Source: Lasiosphaeris hirsuta (Eukaryota > Ascomycota > Sordariomycetes > Sordariales > Lasiosphaeriaceae). From it: a DNA stretch of 64,000 bases. Positions 34,697 through 46,099 of this stretch are shown here, in pieces (the stretch's first letter is position 1; each line of letters begins with the position of its first letter). The position numbers and the translations under genes are program-made. Below the pieces are notes generated by a model. That model did not search any database, was not told the origin of the DNA, and saw nothing but the letters and a program-made list of their open reading frames with translations. The DNA lies in assembly GCA_030549175.1 (NCBI GenBank), contig JAUKUA010000007.1, positions 806,001 through 870,000 of the forward strand, in the 5' to 3' direction.

Positions 34697-36019
34697 TGTG
34701 ACATAGGCTAGCTTACGAAGGCCTAGGGTGTGACAACCACAAGGTGAGATATCAAATGAGGAATCAGACTATAGAGCTTTAACCTTTTCTTAACTCTCGA
34801 CTCAACCGTTCAACGAACTACCCTAACAATTATTGTTGGTCTAATTTAAAGCTTTCATATGATAAACTTAGAGACTTGATCTTCGTAAGGCTAGTAAGTA
34901 CAAGGTCCGATTTAGAGGTTTAGAACAGAACGGTGAGAGAGTTAACTATCGTAATATAAAGTGGTAGAAAGCTAAGGAGAAGGAGGTTCAGAGAGATAGA
35001 ATAATCTAACAGAAGATAAGACATAATACTTCGTAGTTACAAGTCAGAAGAAACAGAAGGGTTCATAAGGTTATATTATCCCTTAGCTTCACTGAAGTTC
35101 AGCTAATAATCTTTCTAGGTTTGTCCAAAGAGAACTAGGAAGCTTCTTCCTCTCGAGGATCCGTCGTAGCGTACCTGTTCTACTTATAGAAGGCTATGTA
35201 TAAGATACAAGGATACCAAAATATCTAAAGGATCTTCTTAGCTACCCGTCGGTCCCGAATCTCCTTTCTAGCCGCCCGTCTCTCACGCCCTATAAATCAG
35301 CGGCTACAAGCTAAGTGAAGCCGGCCTATCATACGTTAGTCTATAGCTGGTATTAATACTTATCTATACAGCTCTAGTGGCATGGTGTCCATTGCTATAG
35401 GTGTTCCTTCACGTCCTTGGTACTTACGTTGGCCACAGCGCTATTAGGTTGATCCCCCGGTCGGCTGTCACAGTAACGGTTCCCTTCGTGACTCACACGC
35501 GGGGGTCGCTGCCACCTATCGCCACTGAAGCTAGACTCTAGAGAACGTCGGGTTCTAGGTCTTCCAAAGGAATGCCAGCGATAGCGGGGAGGTTCATAAT
35601 TCGAAAGACCAGCTGCAGGCTCTGGGCTGACCGTGTAGGCCCTGACTACGATACTAAGGTTAAATAGCTTGTCCATAACAAATCTGAAGTCTGATGACGT
35701 TGCCTAGTACAGGTGAGATCCGTTATACGGCTGCTCTGGCTTGTGAGTGGTTCTGGGCATTCCGTCGTAACCCGTGGGTGCTTAGGAGAATCCGCTGACC
35801 TGCGTGTCGGCTGAATAGGCCATAAGCCACGTGTGAGATCGTGTCCCGAGGTTGAGCCACGTTGTGGCCATCCTCTGTGATGGTTCCCTTATCCACGTGA
35901 TCCGTGATGGATGTTCGTGGGTCAATGGGTATGTGCTTCTTGTGTGTGGTTCGTGCCGCTGGTGCTCGGTCAAGGAGGTCAGTGGCCCTGTTGACCTAGG
36001 TGAGCCTACCAGTGTGACA
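34697..36019 (-). repeat. Gypsy LTR, inverted, second of a head-to-tail pair
   Basis: Starts TGTGACATAGGCTAGC and ends CCTACCAGTGTGACA. The flank after it (CATAC) does not match the flank before the pair (CGTAG), so no clean target duplication is seen. It abuts the 3'-truncated LINE at 36,020. The part after 35,300 is little damaged. Confidence 0.9.
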
Positions 36020-39000
36020 CATACTTACGAAACGTTACCCCCGGGTCAAACTAGACACCTAGCTACTTTAGTAAGAGGTTATATAGTACTTATACCGTCC
36101 TTATCCTAAGGGCTAAGTAAGTCTATCGTACTAGGAGCTCTCTCCCACCCTCCGACTCTGACTTTATAGCCTCCTTATCCTTTACCACCGTTCTCACCCC
36201 CGTTCTCGACGTCGTGTTTATAAGCTTAAAAAGGACGTACTTAAACTTTCTAAGGTCGAAGAGGACGTTATTAACCTTCCCCTAGGTATTTACTTCCACG
36301 AGGCTACGTAATAGGTTAGTCTATATCATAACTTCGGTCTTTCTCTTAATTATTACTAAGAGGTCATCGGTATATAGGCTTCTCTCTGTCCCCTTAGCTA
36401 AGGGTTCTAAGTATAAGCTAAAGAGGACGGAAGATAGTAAAGACCCCTAGGATAAACCTACCTTCGTCGGTCTCTTACTTCCGTCTAATCATAAGTTAAC
36501 CTACCTATCGGATAGAAAGTTCCGAACCAACTCGATAAAGGTTAGTAACTTACCTTAAGCCCTTAGCCTATTCGTAAGCCGTTTCTTCTAGATATTATTA
36601 AAGCTCCTATCAATATCTTCCGTAAGTACCCCTATAGCTTCCTCGTTATATATAACGTCCTACATATCGTATATGACACTGGCTAGGAGGTTAGTAGCCG
36701 ACTTCCTAAAAACCTCTCTCACTTAGTTAGAGCTTAGTAGCCTACTCCCTAAAGTTATTTACCCAACTCTCTTTACTAATAGCCTCTCTAGACTTCTACT
36801 ATAAGCAGAGATAAGAGCTATCGGCCTAAGCTATTTCGTAAAGCCCTTTAGTTTGTTCGGTTTCGGGAGTAATACGACCTCTAACCCTTTCCACGCCTCT
36901 AGGTAGTAGCCCAGTACTCACGAGGCCTCGTACAGTGTCCTAAGTAGCTAGGTAAGGGCCGAGGGAGCCTTCTTCCTTTCTCTCTCGTCTTACCACGCCA
37001 CTCTTAATATTATCATAGTTATCTCGTCTAGCCTAAGGGCCATAACTTTGACTTTATTTCCTACGTAAGCTTTGTCTATGTTCTCCTAACTTACTTCTAA
37101 GCTTAGCCCTAGCTTCTATCTACCTACTAGTACCGGCTTGACGTCTATATCGGGCCCCGGGTCAAACGTTATAAGCTCGGTAAACACTAGGTTTACTTTC
37201 TTCTTCGCCGTTACTTTCTCCGAGCCTCCGCCCCTTAGCCGTAGCGGCGAGACTTCCTATACCTAAGGCTCCTTTCCCTATTTTAACATTTTCTAAAGTA
37301 CTAACTAATCTATCCCGTTGATTATTCTTTCGTAGTAGCTAATCTGAGCTTTTCGTAAGGTACGTTTATAAACTAGAGCCCCAAGCTCCCTTCCGTCCTC
37401 GGCATAGAACCTCTTATTGGCTACGTAACTTCCGTCCTACTATCTAGCTTTCTTTAGGTTTTGCCTAGCCTTAGTACCGTGCCGTTATACTGTTACTATA
37501 ATCACGGCCTCTAGCTCCTTAGTAGCGTAGTCGACCGACTACATAGTACCCCTAGGGCTTGCGACCTCCATAGCCAGGGCCTTAAGGTCCCTCCTAAACA
37601 CTTCTAGGTCCTAAGGTAATACTATCTACCTGTTCTACCTTTATCAACACGGCTCTAGCCTCGGAATAGTTATTCATAAGGTTGAATAGTCTAAGCCTAT
37701 CCATAGCTACAGTTCTACCTCCGCCTTTATACCTTCCGCCGTACTAAAGATAAAGTTAAGGACTCCACTAAGCTTATATATAGGCTTCTTTACTAATACT
37801 GTAACTTCTCTTTCTCTTACCTACCTTACTACGGCTTCTACCTTCTTACCTCTCCTTCCTTCTCTTTTTATACTTACCTATAACGGGTAGTTTAGGTTAA
37901 AGTCACCTCCTACTACTATCCTCTCATCTCCTATGGAAAGAAGCCTTTCTATAGCTTCTTTCCCCCCTTTATTATATATCTCATAAACCCTTTCCGTTCC
38001 ATTTTAGACACCTACTATCCCATCTTTAGTACCTAGTAGCTACGTCCACTCTCTTAGTTTTACATATACTACCGAGCTTACGCCCTCGCCTACGTAGTAG
38101 ACCTCCTACTCCTAAGCTGTGTAGGTACTGCCACCGCCCTACTACGGTTCCTAAACTAGTACGAGGTCTATCTTTTCTTCTACTATTAACGTTAGTAGAA
38201 AGTTATAGTACGCCATTACCCCTATGACGTTAGCTTAGATAATAACTATTTCTCTAGGTATTCCAAGCTTTTTTCAATAGCTTCCTTACCCTAACGAGCC
38301 TTAGGGAGCCTAGGGGTAAGGAGGAGATAGGTCTTATCATTCCCGGGAGGGAGTTCGACCTTTTATATAGGATATTAGCTATTAGGGCGGCGGCTCGTGA
38401 GAGAGAGGAAGTAGTTAGGTCTACGAATCTTCGTACCTCCTCTAGCTTCCGGAGCTTAGCTTCTATCTACGGTTCCGGTACCTAGCTCGACGAGTTATCA
38501 CTTAATACGGTGATTACCTAAGTAAAGGCCTCTTATACTTTATGAACCTTCTCGTAGATATGTACCTCTTCTAGGTATTACCTTCTAACCTCTATAAGGT
38601 TCTTTACTACTTACCGAAACTTCACTTCGTTCCCCTCGACCTTTACAGACGTTACATCGTCTATGGCTAGACCTAGTATAGATTCGTACTATTCTTCTTT
38701 AAGGCTAGTCTCTTTTATTATATCGTCTAACGGGGTTTATGTCTCTCTATCCCCCGGCTAGGTTATATACGTCAACGGCGAGGTTATGTTCTTTACCGTC
38801 TCCTTACCTAGCTTTTCCTCTACCGTCCCTCTCACGTCTAAGACTGTAACCTCCGTAGATATCCTTCTATAAGTGTTAAGGACTACTATTTCGGCCTTCT
38901 TTATCCTTCGCCGGAACATATCAGCCGCTTAGTCTACCATCGGAACGTCTTAGTAGTTAAAGTTCTTATAGGCTTCGGTCGCCTTATCAAGTATATACCT

Positions 39001-40918
39001 AAGGAGGGCTATGTCCGCTTCGTACTTCCGGACTATAGCTACCACCTCTTCTAAGGTTTACTTCCGTGGCTAGAGAGGGCACTCCTATTCTAGGGTAGTA
39101 CCGTATAGGTCCGTCTCGATAGTCTCCCTAACTAACGCCTCTCCCGACACGTAGTCTGTCGGACTAGGTAGGTAACATCGCTTAGGCCGGGGTGTAGGCG
39201 CCGCCCTAGGGGGGGCTACGGTTTCGCCTATAGGTACCGCTCAGTCCTCTTTCAGCCTCGCCGCCTAGGCCCTAGCTGTCTTATCGGCCCTCACCTTCGC
39301 CTCCTTAAAGGCCTTAGCTAGCTCCGTTTATGACGCCGGTACTGGCGTAGGGGTCTTAAACACGGGGACGGCCTCCATAGGCTTTCTAAACTCCTTGGTC
39401 ACACTTCGTGTCGTGACCTTCTAAGCTTCATTCCTTTAGCTTTCATCGCCTTACGTTCTTTCTACTTTAAGATAAGAACCTAACTATTAGAGATTACTTT
39501 CGGCCTTATAAGGTATAACCTCTAGATCTCTAGCTTATATAGGCCTAAGTAGTTCGGGTACCTAGGCGGCCAGAGGTAGTCCTTACTGTCCTTATATACT
39601 TCCTCTAACTTTCTATAAGAGGCGTACCTAGGCTTAAACATGTAGTCTCTTTACTAATAGAAGCCAAAGTATCCTAGATAGTGTAACGTCTGTCTCTTCC
39701 TCGGCGGTAGCTTCCTTTCTAATGTAGACCCGAAGATCCGAAACAGCGAGTTCTTTAGTCGTTTATCGAACGACACGGTCTAGTTACCTACCTAGGTCCG
39801 GATTACCTTTACCGGGGCCGTCCTAGTTACTACTTCTACCTTCTACCGTACTAACATCGACGTCACTTCCGTTAAGCTTCCCTATAAAGTACTCGTCTTC
39901 TCTAGGACCTTACCTAAGACATAGCTGTCCTAAGGCCTATCCCTCGTAAGGCTTAGCCCGGCTTTTGCCGCTTTTTTAGCGGCCTTCTTATATGCGGCAA
40001 CTAAAAGAGTGACCGTCCACCCTTGATCTGTTACTGACCTTTTAACCGCCTACGGTCTAGTCCCTATGACCGTCTCTAGGCCTAGGAGGATCTCTCCCGT
40101 TGCTACGCCTTCCTATGGATACCCTTACGGCAGCCTTAGGTACATCTTCGGCGTAACCGTGGTCCGCCTAACCTCCGCCGGCCGACTGGGTAGGGCCTGG
40201 GCCCTAGTCCTCGTAGTAACACACTTATCGCCTAGCCTAGCCTGATTAGCCTACTTCGCCTTATCGGCCTACGAGACTCCCGTCGACTAGGCCTCTGGTG
40301 CCGCCTAGACTTTTCGCAGCAGCGGGAACTGACTACTTAGCTCAGGAGTCTCTAACGCTAACCCGTCTCGTTAACTCACGTTAGCTAGCCGACGTAATTG
40401 GTCATGTAGCGCTGTACTCCGACCTCTCGGCTGGGGCACCGCTGGCTCCAATAGGGGGGAGGGACGTGTCCTAGGCTGACCCTCAGGGCTTTGGGGGTTT
40501 TGGCCGGTCGCCAGTTTTTTCAATGTCTCCTGGACCGTTAGGTAGACTGGGCCGTAGAAGCGTTCGTACGCTTTTCCGGCGGGGATTTTCGCGAGCCCTA
40601 CGTCTAGGGCTGTTATCATGGCGTCGAAGACCAGGTACATAGCGGCGTGTTCGGTCTCCCTTTCCTCCTTAAGCTGCAGAAACAGGCTCTTGAGGGGCTG
40701 GCTAGGTTGGCGTTGCTCGGGCGCCATCTTGTAGTCGTTTTCGCGTGCTACGCGAGGATTGTCGATACGTCAAAGTAGGAAGGAATGCCCAAGGGCAGGA
40801 GAAGGAGAGGGAGTTTCAAAATGGCGAGTTTTGATTGGTCGAACCGTCCTGGAAAAAAGATGTTCGGGGGAAGCCTGTCTGGGTCCCAACGGTTTAACGT
40901 CCAGGGTTTTCGCCGAGG
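36020..40918 (-). mobile_element. Tad-like non-LTR retrotransposon (LINE), 3'-truncated, decayed
   Basis: Read on the minus strand, ORF1 comes first (about 40,727-38,450), then an endonuclease (about 38,350-37,700; ERIVVGGDFNLNYP at 37,930-37,875), then a reverse transcriptase cut off at 36,020. The RT part reads KGLEVVLLPKPNKLKGF, LRPIALISAYSRSLERLL, ATNLLASVIYDMQDVIYNEE and TEDIDRSFNNI (motif A). Stops are mostly TAG/TAA. The 5' end lies near 40,918, inside a MULE transposase gene. The missing 3' half is replaced by the LTR at 34,697-36,019. Confidence 0.88.
40371..40727 (-). CDS. N-terminal open part of the LINE ORF1
   Basis: An intact 118-codon frame from ATG 40,727 (MAPEQRQPSQPLKSLFLQLK) to a TAA. 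It contains AYERFYGPVYLTVQETLKKL and an RPSPLLEP-type proline-rich tail. Coding sense continues beyond the stop with RIP-like TAG/TAA codons, e.g. EADIALLRYILDKATEAYK near 38,960-39,020. ORF1 proteins of this class bind nucleic acid. It is a fragment, not a free gene. Confidence 0.6.
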   Translation of the reverse strand: MAPEQRQPSQPLKSLFLQLKEERETEHAAMYLVFDAMITALDVGLAKIPAGKAYERFYGPVYLTVQETLKKLATGQNPQSPEGQPRTRPSPLLEPAVPQPRGRSTALHDQLRRLANVS

Positions 40919-41890
40919 CGTATGAGAAGTTCATTCCCATGTGGTTCGAGCCCACTACCTGGAAGAAGGCTAGGCCCTTGTTGTTGGTCTTATAGGTGTT
41001 GCCATATAGTTGAACCCATGGATAGCAAACCCACTGCGAGGAATTCCATTCAGGGCTCCAAAACACACTCTCTGGCTTGATAGGGTTATCCGGATCTACC
41101 TACTTGATGGTGTGTGGGATGTTTCGTTCGTTGAGTAGCCGTATTGTGGCTTGTGTTGGCGTCCAGCCTCTAAGGCGCTGTCTCCGGAGACGATAACGGT
41201 AGTTACGTAGTTGACGGCGTGTGAAAACGAGCTTCGGATCCCTCTTGCGCAGTTGTGTAGCCATCTCGCGGTTAGATACAGCAGGCTGATCTAGGAAAGA
41301 TAGGACCGTGGCGATATCTTCAGGGCCAAAGCGCTTAGATGACGGGAACTTGGAGTCTTCGGGTGGGTGGTTGTGTTGGCAATGCTCTCCCAGGCTATTG
41401 GCATACAAGGTCCACTTGCGGCCATTAATAGTTAACGCTCTGACTGAAGCTTGCCGGGCATAACCTCTCTTGATAGTCCAAGTAGAGCGTGACTGGGCTT
41501 TGGAGGCCCGCATCTTTCCTTTGTGGCAGGCATATTTAATCCTGGTAGGCCCGAAGCCCTCCGAAGGGTTGCAGGACCGTATCCTGACCGCTGCGAATCC
41601 GGCGCGTGCGGCATACTCTTCAAGATCGGCCTCTATCTGTGCAAGTGTATCGTACTTGTGTGTGCAGAGCTTGCGGGAGGGTAGTGGGTTCGAGAGAGGT
41701 GCGGGGTCCTGGCCAGCATCTTCGGCATCGCTTTCGCTAGGAGGGTCGTCGTTAAAGAATATTGGAAAATCGTCATGGTTGTTGGAATCGTTGCCCTCGC
41801 GCTCGAAGCCATCGCTATCACTGCCAATTAGCTCTATCAAACGCGCTCAATTGAATGAAACTTACTGCGTGTGCAGATACTGGGGAAGGT
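40919..41890 (-). pseudogene. MULE (Mutator-like) transposase, N-terminal part, interrupted by the LINE
   Basis: The frame from about 41,840 to 41,100 encodes an acidic N-terminus (DDFPIFFNDDPPSESDAED) and a FAR1/WRKY-like zinc-binding region (GFAAVRIRSCN.., KYACHKGKM, GRKWTLYA, HCQHNHPPE). A TAG at 41,100-41,102 interrupts it. The same frame then reads ESVFWSPEWN, LYGNTYKTNNKGLAFFQVVG and NHMGMNFSYA, the start of the MULE catalytic domain. Similarity ends where the LINE begins (about 40,918), so the rest of the transposase is lost. The frame begins at a TTG, so the real ATG is not settled. A second relic of this family is at 53,060-53,300. Confidence 0.82.
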
Positions 41891-42330
41891 GCTGTATTTG
41901 ATGCATTTTTGCGTTGTTGTGTGCAAGGTAGAAAACCTGGCCCGAGAAGGAAAAAATATATTCTGTGGAGAGTTTGAGCTTGAGGTCAAGACTGACAAGA
42001 TTTTTTTAGCCGAGATAAGATTTCAATCTAATTTGTTTCAATTCTTGTGAATTCTTGTGAACTCTTGTGAATTCTTGTGAATTCTTGTGAATTCTTGTCA
42101 ATTCTTGTCAATTCTTGAACGTGAATCCGTAAATCTTGACGTGAATGAGCATGGCCCAAGCGTAAGAGACATGGTCGGTGCGTTATCTCTACTATTTATA
42201 TCGAGTTTTGAACGTCCACCTCACAACTCACGACTCCATCAAAAGTGAGCACTGGCCGCCGTCAACAAAACATTGGCGACATCATCACCCAAAGGACCCG
42301 CCGACTAATCAGACTCCTCAAAACCTCAAA
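41891..42330. other. Intergenic; upstream region of the three-exon gene
   Basis: Includes the 5' flank of the MULE relic and the putative promoter of the gene at 42,331. Carries the 10-bp repeat array. Confidence 0.4.
42041..42118. repeat. 10-bp tandem repeat, ATTCTTGTGA x8
   Basis: Eight units in exact 10-bp register (one unit has ACTCTTGTGA, later ones ATTCTTGTCA). It lies about 210 bp upstream of the ATG at 42,331. The period matches a DNA helical turn. Confidence 0.92.
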
Positions 42331-42889
42331 ATGGCACCTTCCCTCTACAATCTCTTTTCCCCTCGCAACACCAAAAACCCTCCTGGCACCCTCATCACTC
42401 ACAACATCCACTTGAGCGAAGAGGAATCCGAAACAATGGTCAAAGACATCAGAACCGAAATCCATTGTAAGCCCTCATTTGTTTTTTTCACTTTTTCGCT
42501 TCTAACTCAATCGCAGACGCGCCCGCGTCGCCTGACGAGGGCTTCAGCCTTGTGCTCCGGCCCAGCGAGGTCAAGACCACACTCGACAAGGTAGACACCA
42601 AGTCCCTTGTGGAGGGCGCCAAGGAGCTACAGCAATCGAAGACGGCGGCGAATAAGGTCATGATGGAGTCCGCGGCACCTTTTGCTCTCGGCCTCGGCGT
42701 CTTTGGCCTCGCCGGCCTAGCCATTTGGCGACACCCGCAAGCCTTGATGCGGCAGATCCCAGTATGTTTTCTTCCCCGTCTTTATTTAGGTAGGTCTAAC
42801 AGGACTCCCAGAGCAAGACCGGCGCCGCCAACGTCAGAACCCCCCCTGGCTACGCGCTGCGCCGCTACCGCGCCCAGCAGAAGAAGTAG
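42331..42889 (+). CDS. Small single-pass membrane protein of unknown family, three exons (paralogue of the 8.3 kb gene)
   Basis: Exons are 42,331-42,466, 42,517-42,761 and 42,812-42,889. Both introns are 50 bp with GTAAGC/GTATGT donors, CTAAC branch points and AG acceptors. The spliced frame gives 152 residues. It starts MAPSLYNLFSPRN, has an acidic stretch (LSEEESETMVKDI), the phase-1 intron inside a Tyr codon before APA, FSLVLRPSEVKTTLDKVDT, a helix (LVEGAKELQQSKTAANKVMM), one hydrophobic segment (FALGLGVFGLAGLAI, about residues 103-117) and a basic tail (GYALRRYRAQQKK). The 8,271-8,730 gene shares the start, the intron position and phase, and the overall plan. The positive C-terminus suggests it faces the cytosol (inference). 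Frame, splice sites and length agree, so I regard it as intact. No known function recognised. Confidence 0.78.
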
Positions 42890-42924
42890 GCTGAGGCTAG
42901 CAGAGTGTGAGGTATTGGCATCGG

Positions 42925-43040
42925 TCGTTTATGGAGTTGGCAGGGCATCTATCTAGGCACCGGGCATTCATGGAGTTGGCAGGGCATTGTCTGGGCACCG
43001 AACATTCATGGAGTTGGCAGGGCATCTGTCTGGGCATGGG
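42925..43040. repeat. Tandem repeat, 38-39 bp x3 (ATGGAGTTGGCAGGGCAT)
   Basis: Three units follow directly after the stop of the three-exon gene, each with ATGGAGTTGGCAGGGCAT and TCTGGGCAC-like words. Confidence 0.85.
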
Positions 43041-43309
43041 GAGCAGATTTCCGAGGCTCGTTTAGGCACTAGACACTCGTGTTTGTATTGGTAGAGACAG
43101 AATTGACAAAGTCAACCCGCCATCTGGGCATCGTGTTGGAAACCAGCACACCTTGATCAATTGGTTCAACTTGTTGTATTCGCTGTGCTGTTGGGCGCTC
43201 ATAAGCAGCCGCGTCAGGTGGTCGCCAGATTTTTTTGGTGCGTTGGCAGGGTAACTGGCGGCGTGGTTTTACCTGGCACCTCGACAAAGCTAGCTGCACC
43301 ATCTGCACC

Positions 43310-43913
43310 GGCAAGCGCCCTCCTCCGGTCCCCCCCTTACCGCCAGCTCCGCCCGCCGCTCTGCCGCCTGCTCCGCCTGCTCTGCCGCCTCCTCGGCCTG
43401 CTCTGCCGCCTGCCTTGCCGCCTCTGCCGCCTAGTATGCCGCCTGTACCTCGGCCTGCTCCTCTGCCGCCTGTTGTTCAATCGCTAGCTGGAGTAGCTCC
43501 AGCTGCTGGATAGCCATCTGGATCTTGACTACCTTGCCGTTGATAGCCGTAAAGGTACGTTCTTCTTAGGTACGGCTGAGCTGGACTTCTAACCGCTATA
43601 GGCGTCGTCCCGTCTACTAGATAATGCCTAAGCGGAGCGTATCCAGCTCGCGCTTCTCCAGCTCGTCGTCCTCGGGACCCCAGGGCTCGCGGGCGTCCAT
43701 GTTCTGGAGCTGGGCTTATACCCGATACAGCCGGCGTTCCATATAGTCAATGATAGCCACGCGGAGCCCATCCAAGTCGGCCCTCTCCGACTCGTTATCC
43801 ATGGCAGCGTAGGTCAGAAAGGTTTCCATAAGCTCGAGATGGGCGAATGCCTGATAGACTCGTTCGGACTACTTAACCCATAGCAGCCGAAGGTCGTCCG
43901 ACAGGGGATCCAT
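43310..43913 (-). pseudogene. Coiled-coil protein gene interrupted only by TAG/TAA
   Basis: From ATG 43,913 one frame reads MDPLSDDLRLLWVK, stop, SERVYQAFAHLELMETFLTY, DLDGLRVAIIDYMERRLYRV, stop, AQLQNMDAREPWGPEDDELE, KRELDTLRLGII and so on to an Ala/Glu/Gln-rich coiled coil (QQAAEEQAEVQAAY, then AAEAARQAAEQAEEAAEQAE). About six internal stops occur, all TAG or TAA and all where CAG or CAA fits the context (VKQSERV, RVQAQLQ). No frameshift is needed over roughly 200 codons. The frame then runs into a Gly-rich end near 43,310. The family is not recognised; coiled-coil heads like this occur on many fungal proteins. It is an almost textbook case of C-to-T damage to a once intact gene. Confidence 0.7.
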
Positions 43914-43914
43914 G

Positions 43915-44045
43915 ATTCTGGATGGCAATGGATTGGAATGATTGTAGGGAATGAGTTGCAATGGATTGCGGGAATGATTGCAGGGAATGATTGCAGGGAA
44001 TGAGTTGCAATGGATTGCAGGAAATGGATTGGAAATGAGTTGCAG
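43915..44045. repeat. Degenerate tandem repeat (GGGAATGATTGCA / GAGTTGCAATGGATT)
   Basis: Words GGAATGATTG, GAGTTGCAATGGATT and GGAAATGGATT recur about eight times just upstream of the coiled-coil pseudogene's ATG. Confidence 0.75.
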
Positions 44046-45000
44046 AGGGAGAGGGAGAGGAGAGGGCGGCGGGACGTTCTTATACGCCGTCATAGGAATT
44101 CGCCAAGTTTGACCCTTCATCTGGAATCGCCATGTGAGTTGGAGCCGTATCTTGGAAATCGTCAAGTTTGAGCCGTAAAGTTTGACTTTGGCATCAGTGG
44201 CCTCGGCAGAGTGCTGATGCAGGCACGATGCGGAGTGCCGAATGTGGTGATGAGACGAAAGCTGGAGCATGCAGCCACATGTGGAGTCGGGCGCAGATTG
44301 TCTTTCGACATTCCGAGCTAGGGCGTCATGTCCCATCCCAGGGCATATACTGGTATATTCTGGGCACAAATTTGGAGCCCTTTGGGCCAACATTTGGGCT
44401 ATTTTGCCAACCCACGGACAATAAGGCGCAATTGATTGGCGGGATGAAGAATGAGATGTCGTCAACGAGTAGGGGCTAGCAAATTGGAGTGCACACTGAA
44501 TTGAAGAGGCTTCAGGCACCCATGGTCGCCTGATATTTGACCGGACCGTGGCGGGAAAGGCGCGTGGAGGAGAGTCCAAACGGGGTGAAGTCGCACGGAC
44601 AATGCATTGGACAGTTATGCCGCTTGAATATCCCTAACCCTTGTAGGTGCCCCGGTCGGCGAGTAAAAAGTGTGGGTGCCTGCGTAGCAAGGGCCCCGTT
44701 CCGCCACCACCCTGAAGAACGTTTAGATCTGAAGCTCTCCTTCTCCTGGGTTGAGGATCCTGGAGTTGCCCATCCGATATCCTCATCATCGATACCACAG
44801 CCGGCGATACCGTGGTACACCGCGCTAGCACCCTTCGCCGCTGGCGCCGTGGGATCCGGCACTGGGGAAGGTAGTCCTTGATGGCTGTAAGTCCAACACC
44901 CACTCGTGGGAATGGAATTCGAGGGGCTTGAGATGCCTCGTTTTCCACAAAACTCTCAACTTCCAGGAGCGCGCGGGGCCGCTCAGCGAGGGGCTATTTC
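44046..45000. other. Intergenic, nothing recognised
   Basis: Overlapping frames on both strands (longest 43,869-44,579 minus and 44,537-44,881 plus), none with motifs. The words AAATCGTCAAGTTTGA and GTTTGACT recur around 44,100-44,190. Confidence 0.35.
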
Positions 45001-46099
45001 GACAGCCCCCGGAGCCCCGACTATAACTACGACAACGGGCCGCGACCCGATCTCCCATCGCCATCTACTGAGCTAGGCTCACTTTCCTGCGTGCACGGGG
45101 CCGCGTGGAGGTCCCGACTTTCGAGGGACCCGAAAGCCACGACCTTGGGGGGGGTCCGTTCCCCCCTCAACTCGTTAGGCGCCCTCGGGCACTAACTGAG
45201 CGACAGGTGGTTAGCCGCCCCGGCGGCTAATCTAAGCTCGCTAACAAACCTGGGACGTCAGTTTCGGCCGGTTCTGACACGGCAAACAAAACCCGCCAAT
45301 CAACAGGGGATAAGGGGGGGGGGGATACTATGTCCCGTTATGACTGGTCACTTACGATTGGGAAGAAGGGCAGTAGGATAAGGACCGGGGAGACGCCGTC
45401 TGTGCCGTGAAGGGGACCCGGGGGTGCCGGTCCCGGGTGACTGGTCGACCCGGGTTAGGCCCTGGGTAGGGCGGCGTTAGAGGGAGAGAACTTCCTTTTT
45501 CTGGCCTTACGGGGGGGAAAAGGAGAGGAGGGAAGATAAAAAAACCTAAGACGGGAAACTTCCTTAAGAACCATCCGACCTATTTAACATAGGACAGGAC
45601 ACCCCGGTACCTCTCCTCTTCTAAGATTAGCTTGCTGGCGAGGAGAGGATATAAGAGGCGTAGTTAGTTCCATGGATCGGAGCGGTACGGGGCGCCCCCC
45701 CTGAGACGGGGGTAGCCGGCTTCTCCCTAGGTATCTATGGGATAAGACACGGTCGGTAAATAAAGGAAGACCCTTTGATACAATAGGAAGTAAGAAGCCT
45801 AGGGGCCTCGGTGCTTAGGTTAGGTAGTGGGCTATGGTAGATACTTTAGACCGGGCTTACGAGTAAAATGTTTAGTAGTACTAGATAGGAAGGGTGATAT
45901 CACGTGATAGCGGTCGTATAGCCTAAAGGAGTAAAGTATCTAGCCGGACAAGACGGATATATACGTCGGTCCTCTATGTGTGAGGGCTTAAGGTACAAAG
46001 TAAGATAGATAGGTAAATACCTCCTAGCCTAAGGGGGGGTTAGCCGCCCTCCTACATATATATCACTCCTAGCTTAGTACGAATTACATGTTTTATCTT

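Noticed and set aside
36020..40300. Independent host gene in the pyrimidine-rich stretch
   Set aside because: The minus strand shows ORF1, endonuclease and reverse transcriptase motifs in LINE order, so it is one element.
43161..43513. Pro/Leu-rich plus-strand frames
   Set aside because: They are antisense readings of the Ala/Glu/Gln coiled-coil region on the minus strand.
43869..44579. Minus-strand 236-codon frame
   Set aside because: Composition is irregular, it runs through the tandem repeat at 43,915-44,045 in a different frame from the coiled-coil gene, and no motif is present.
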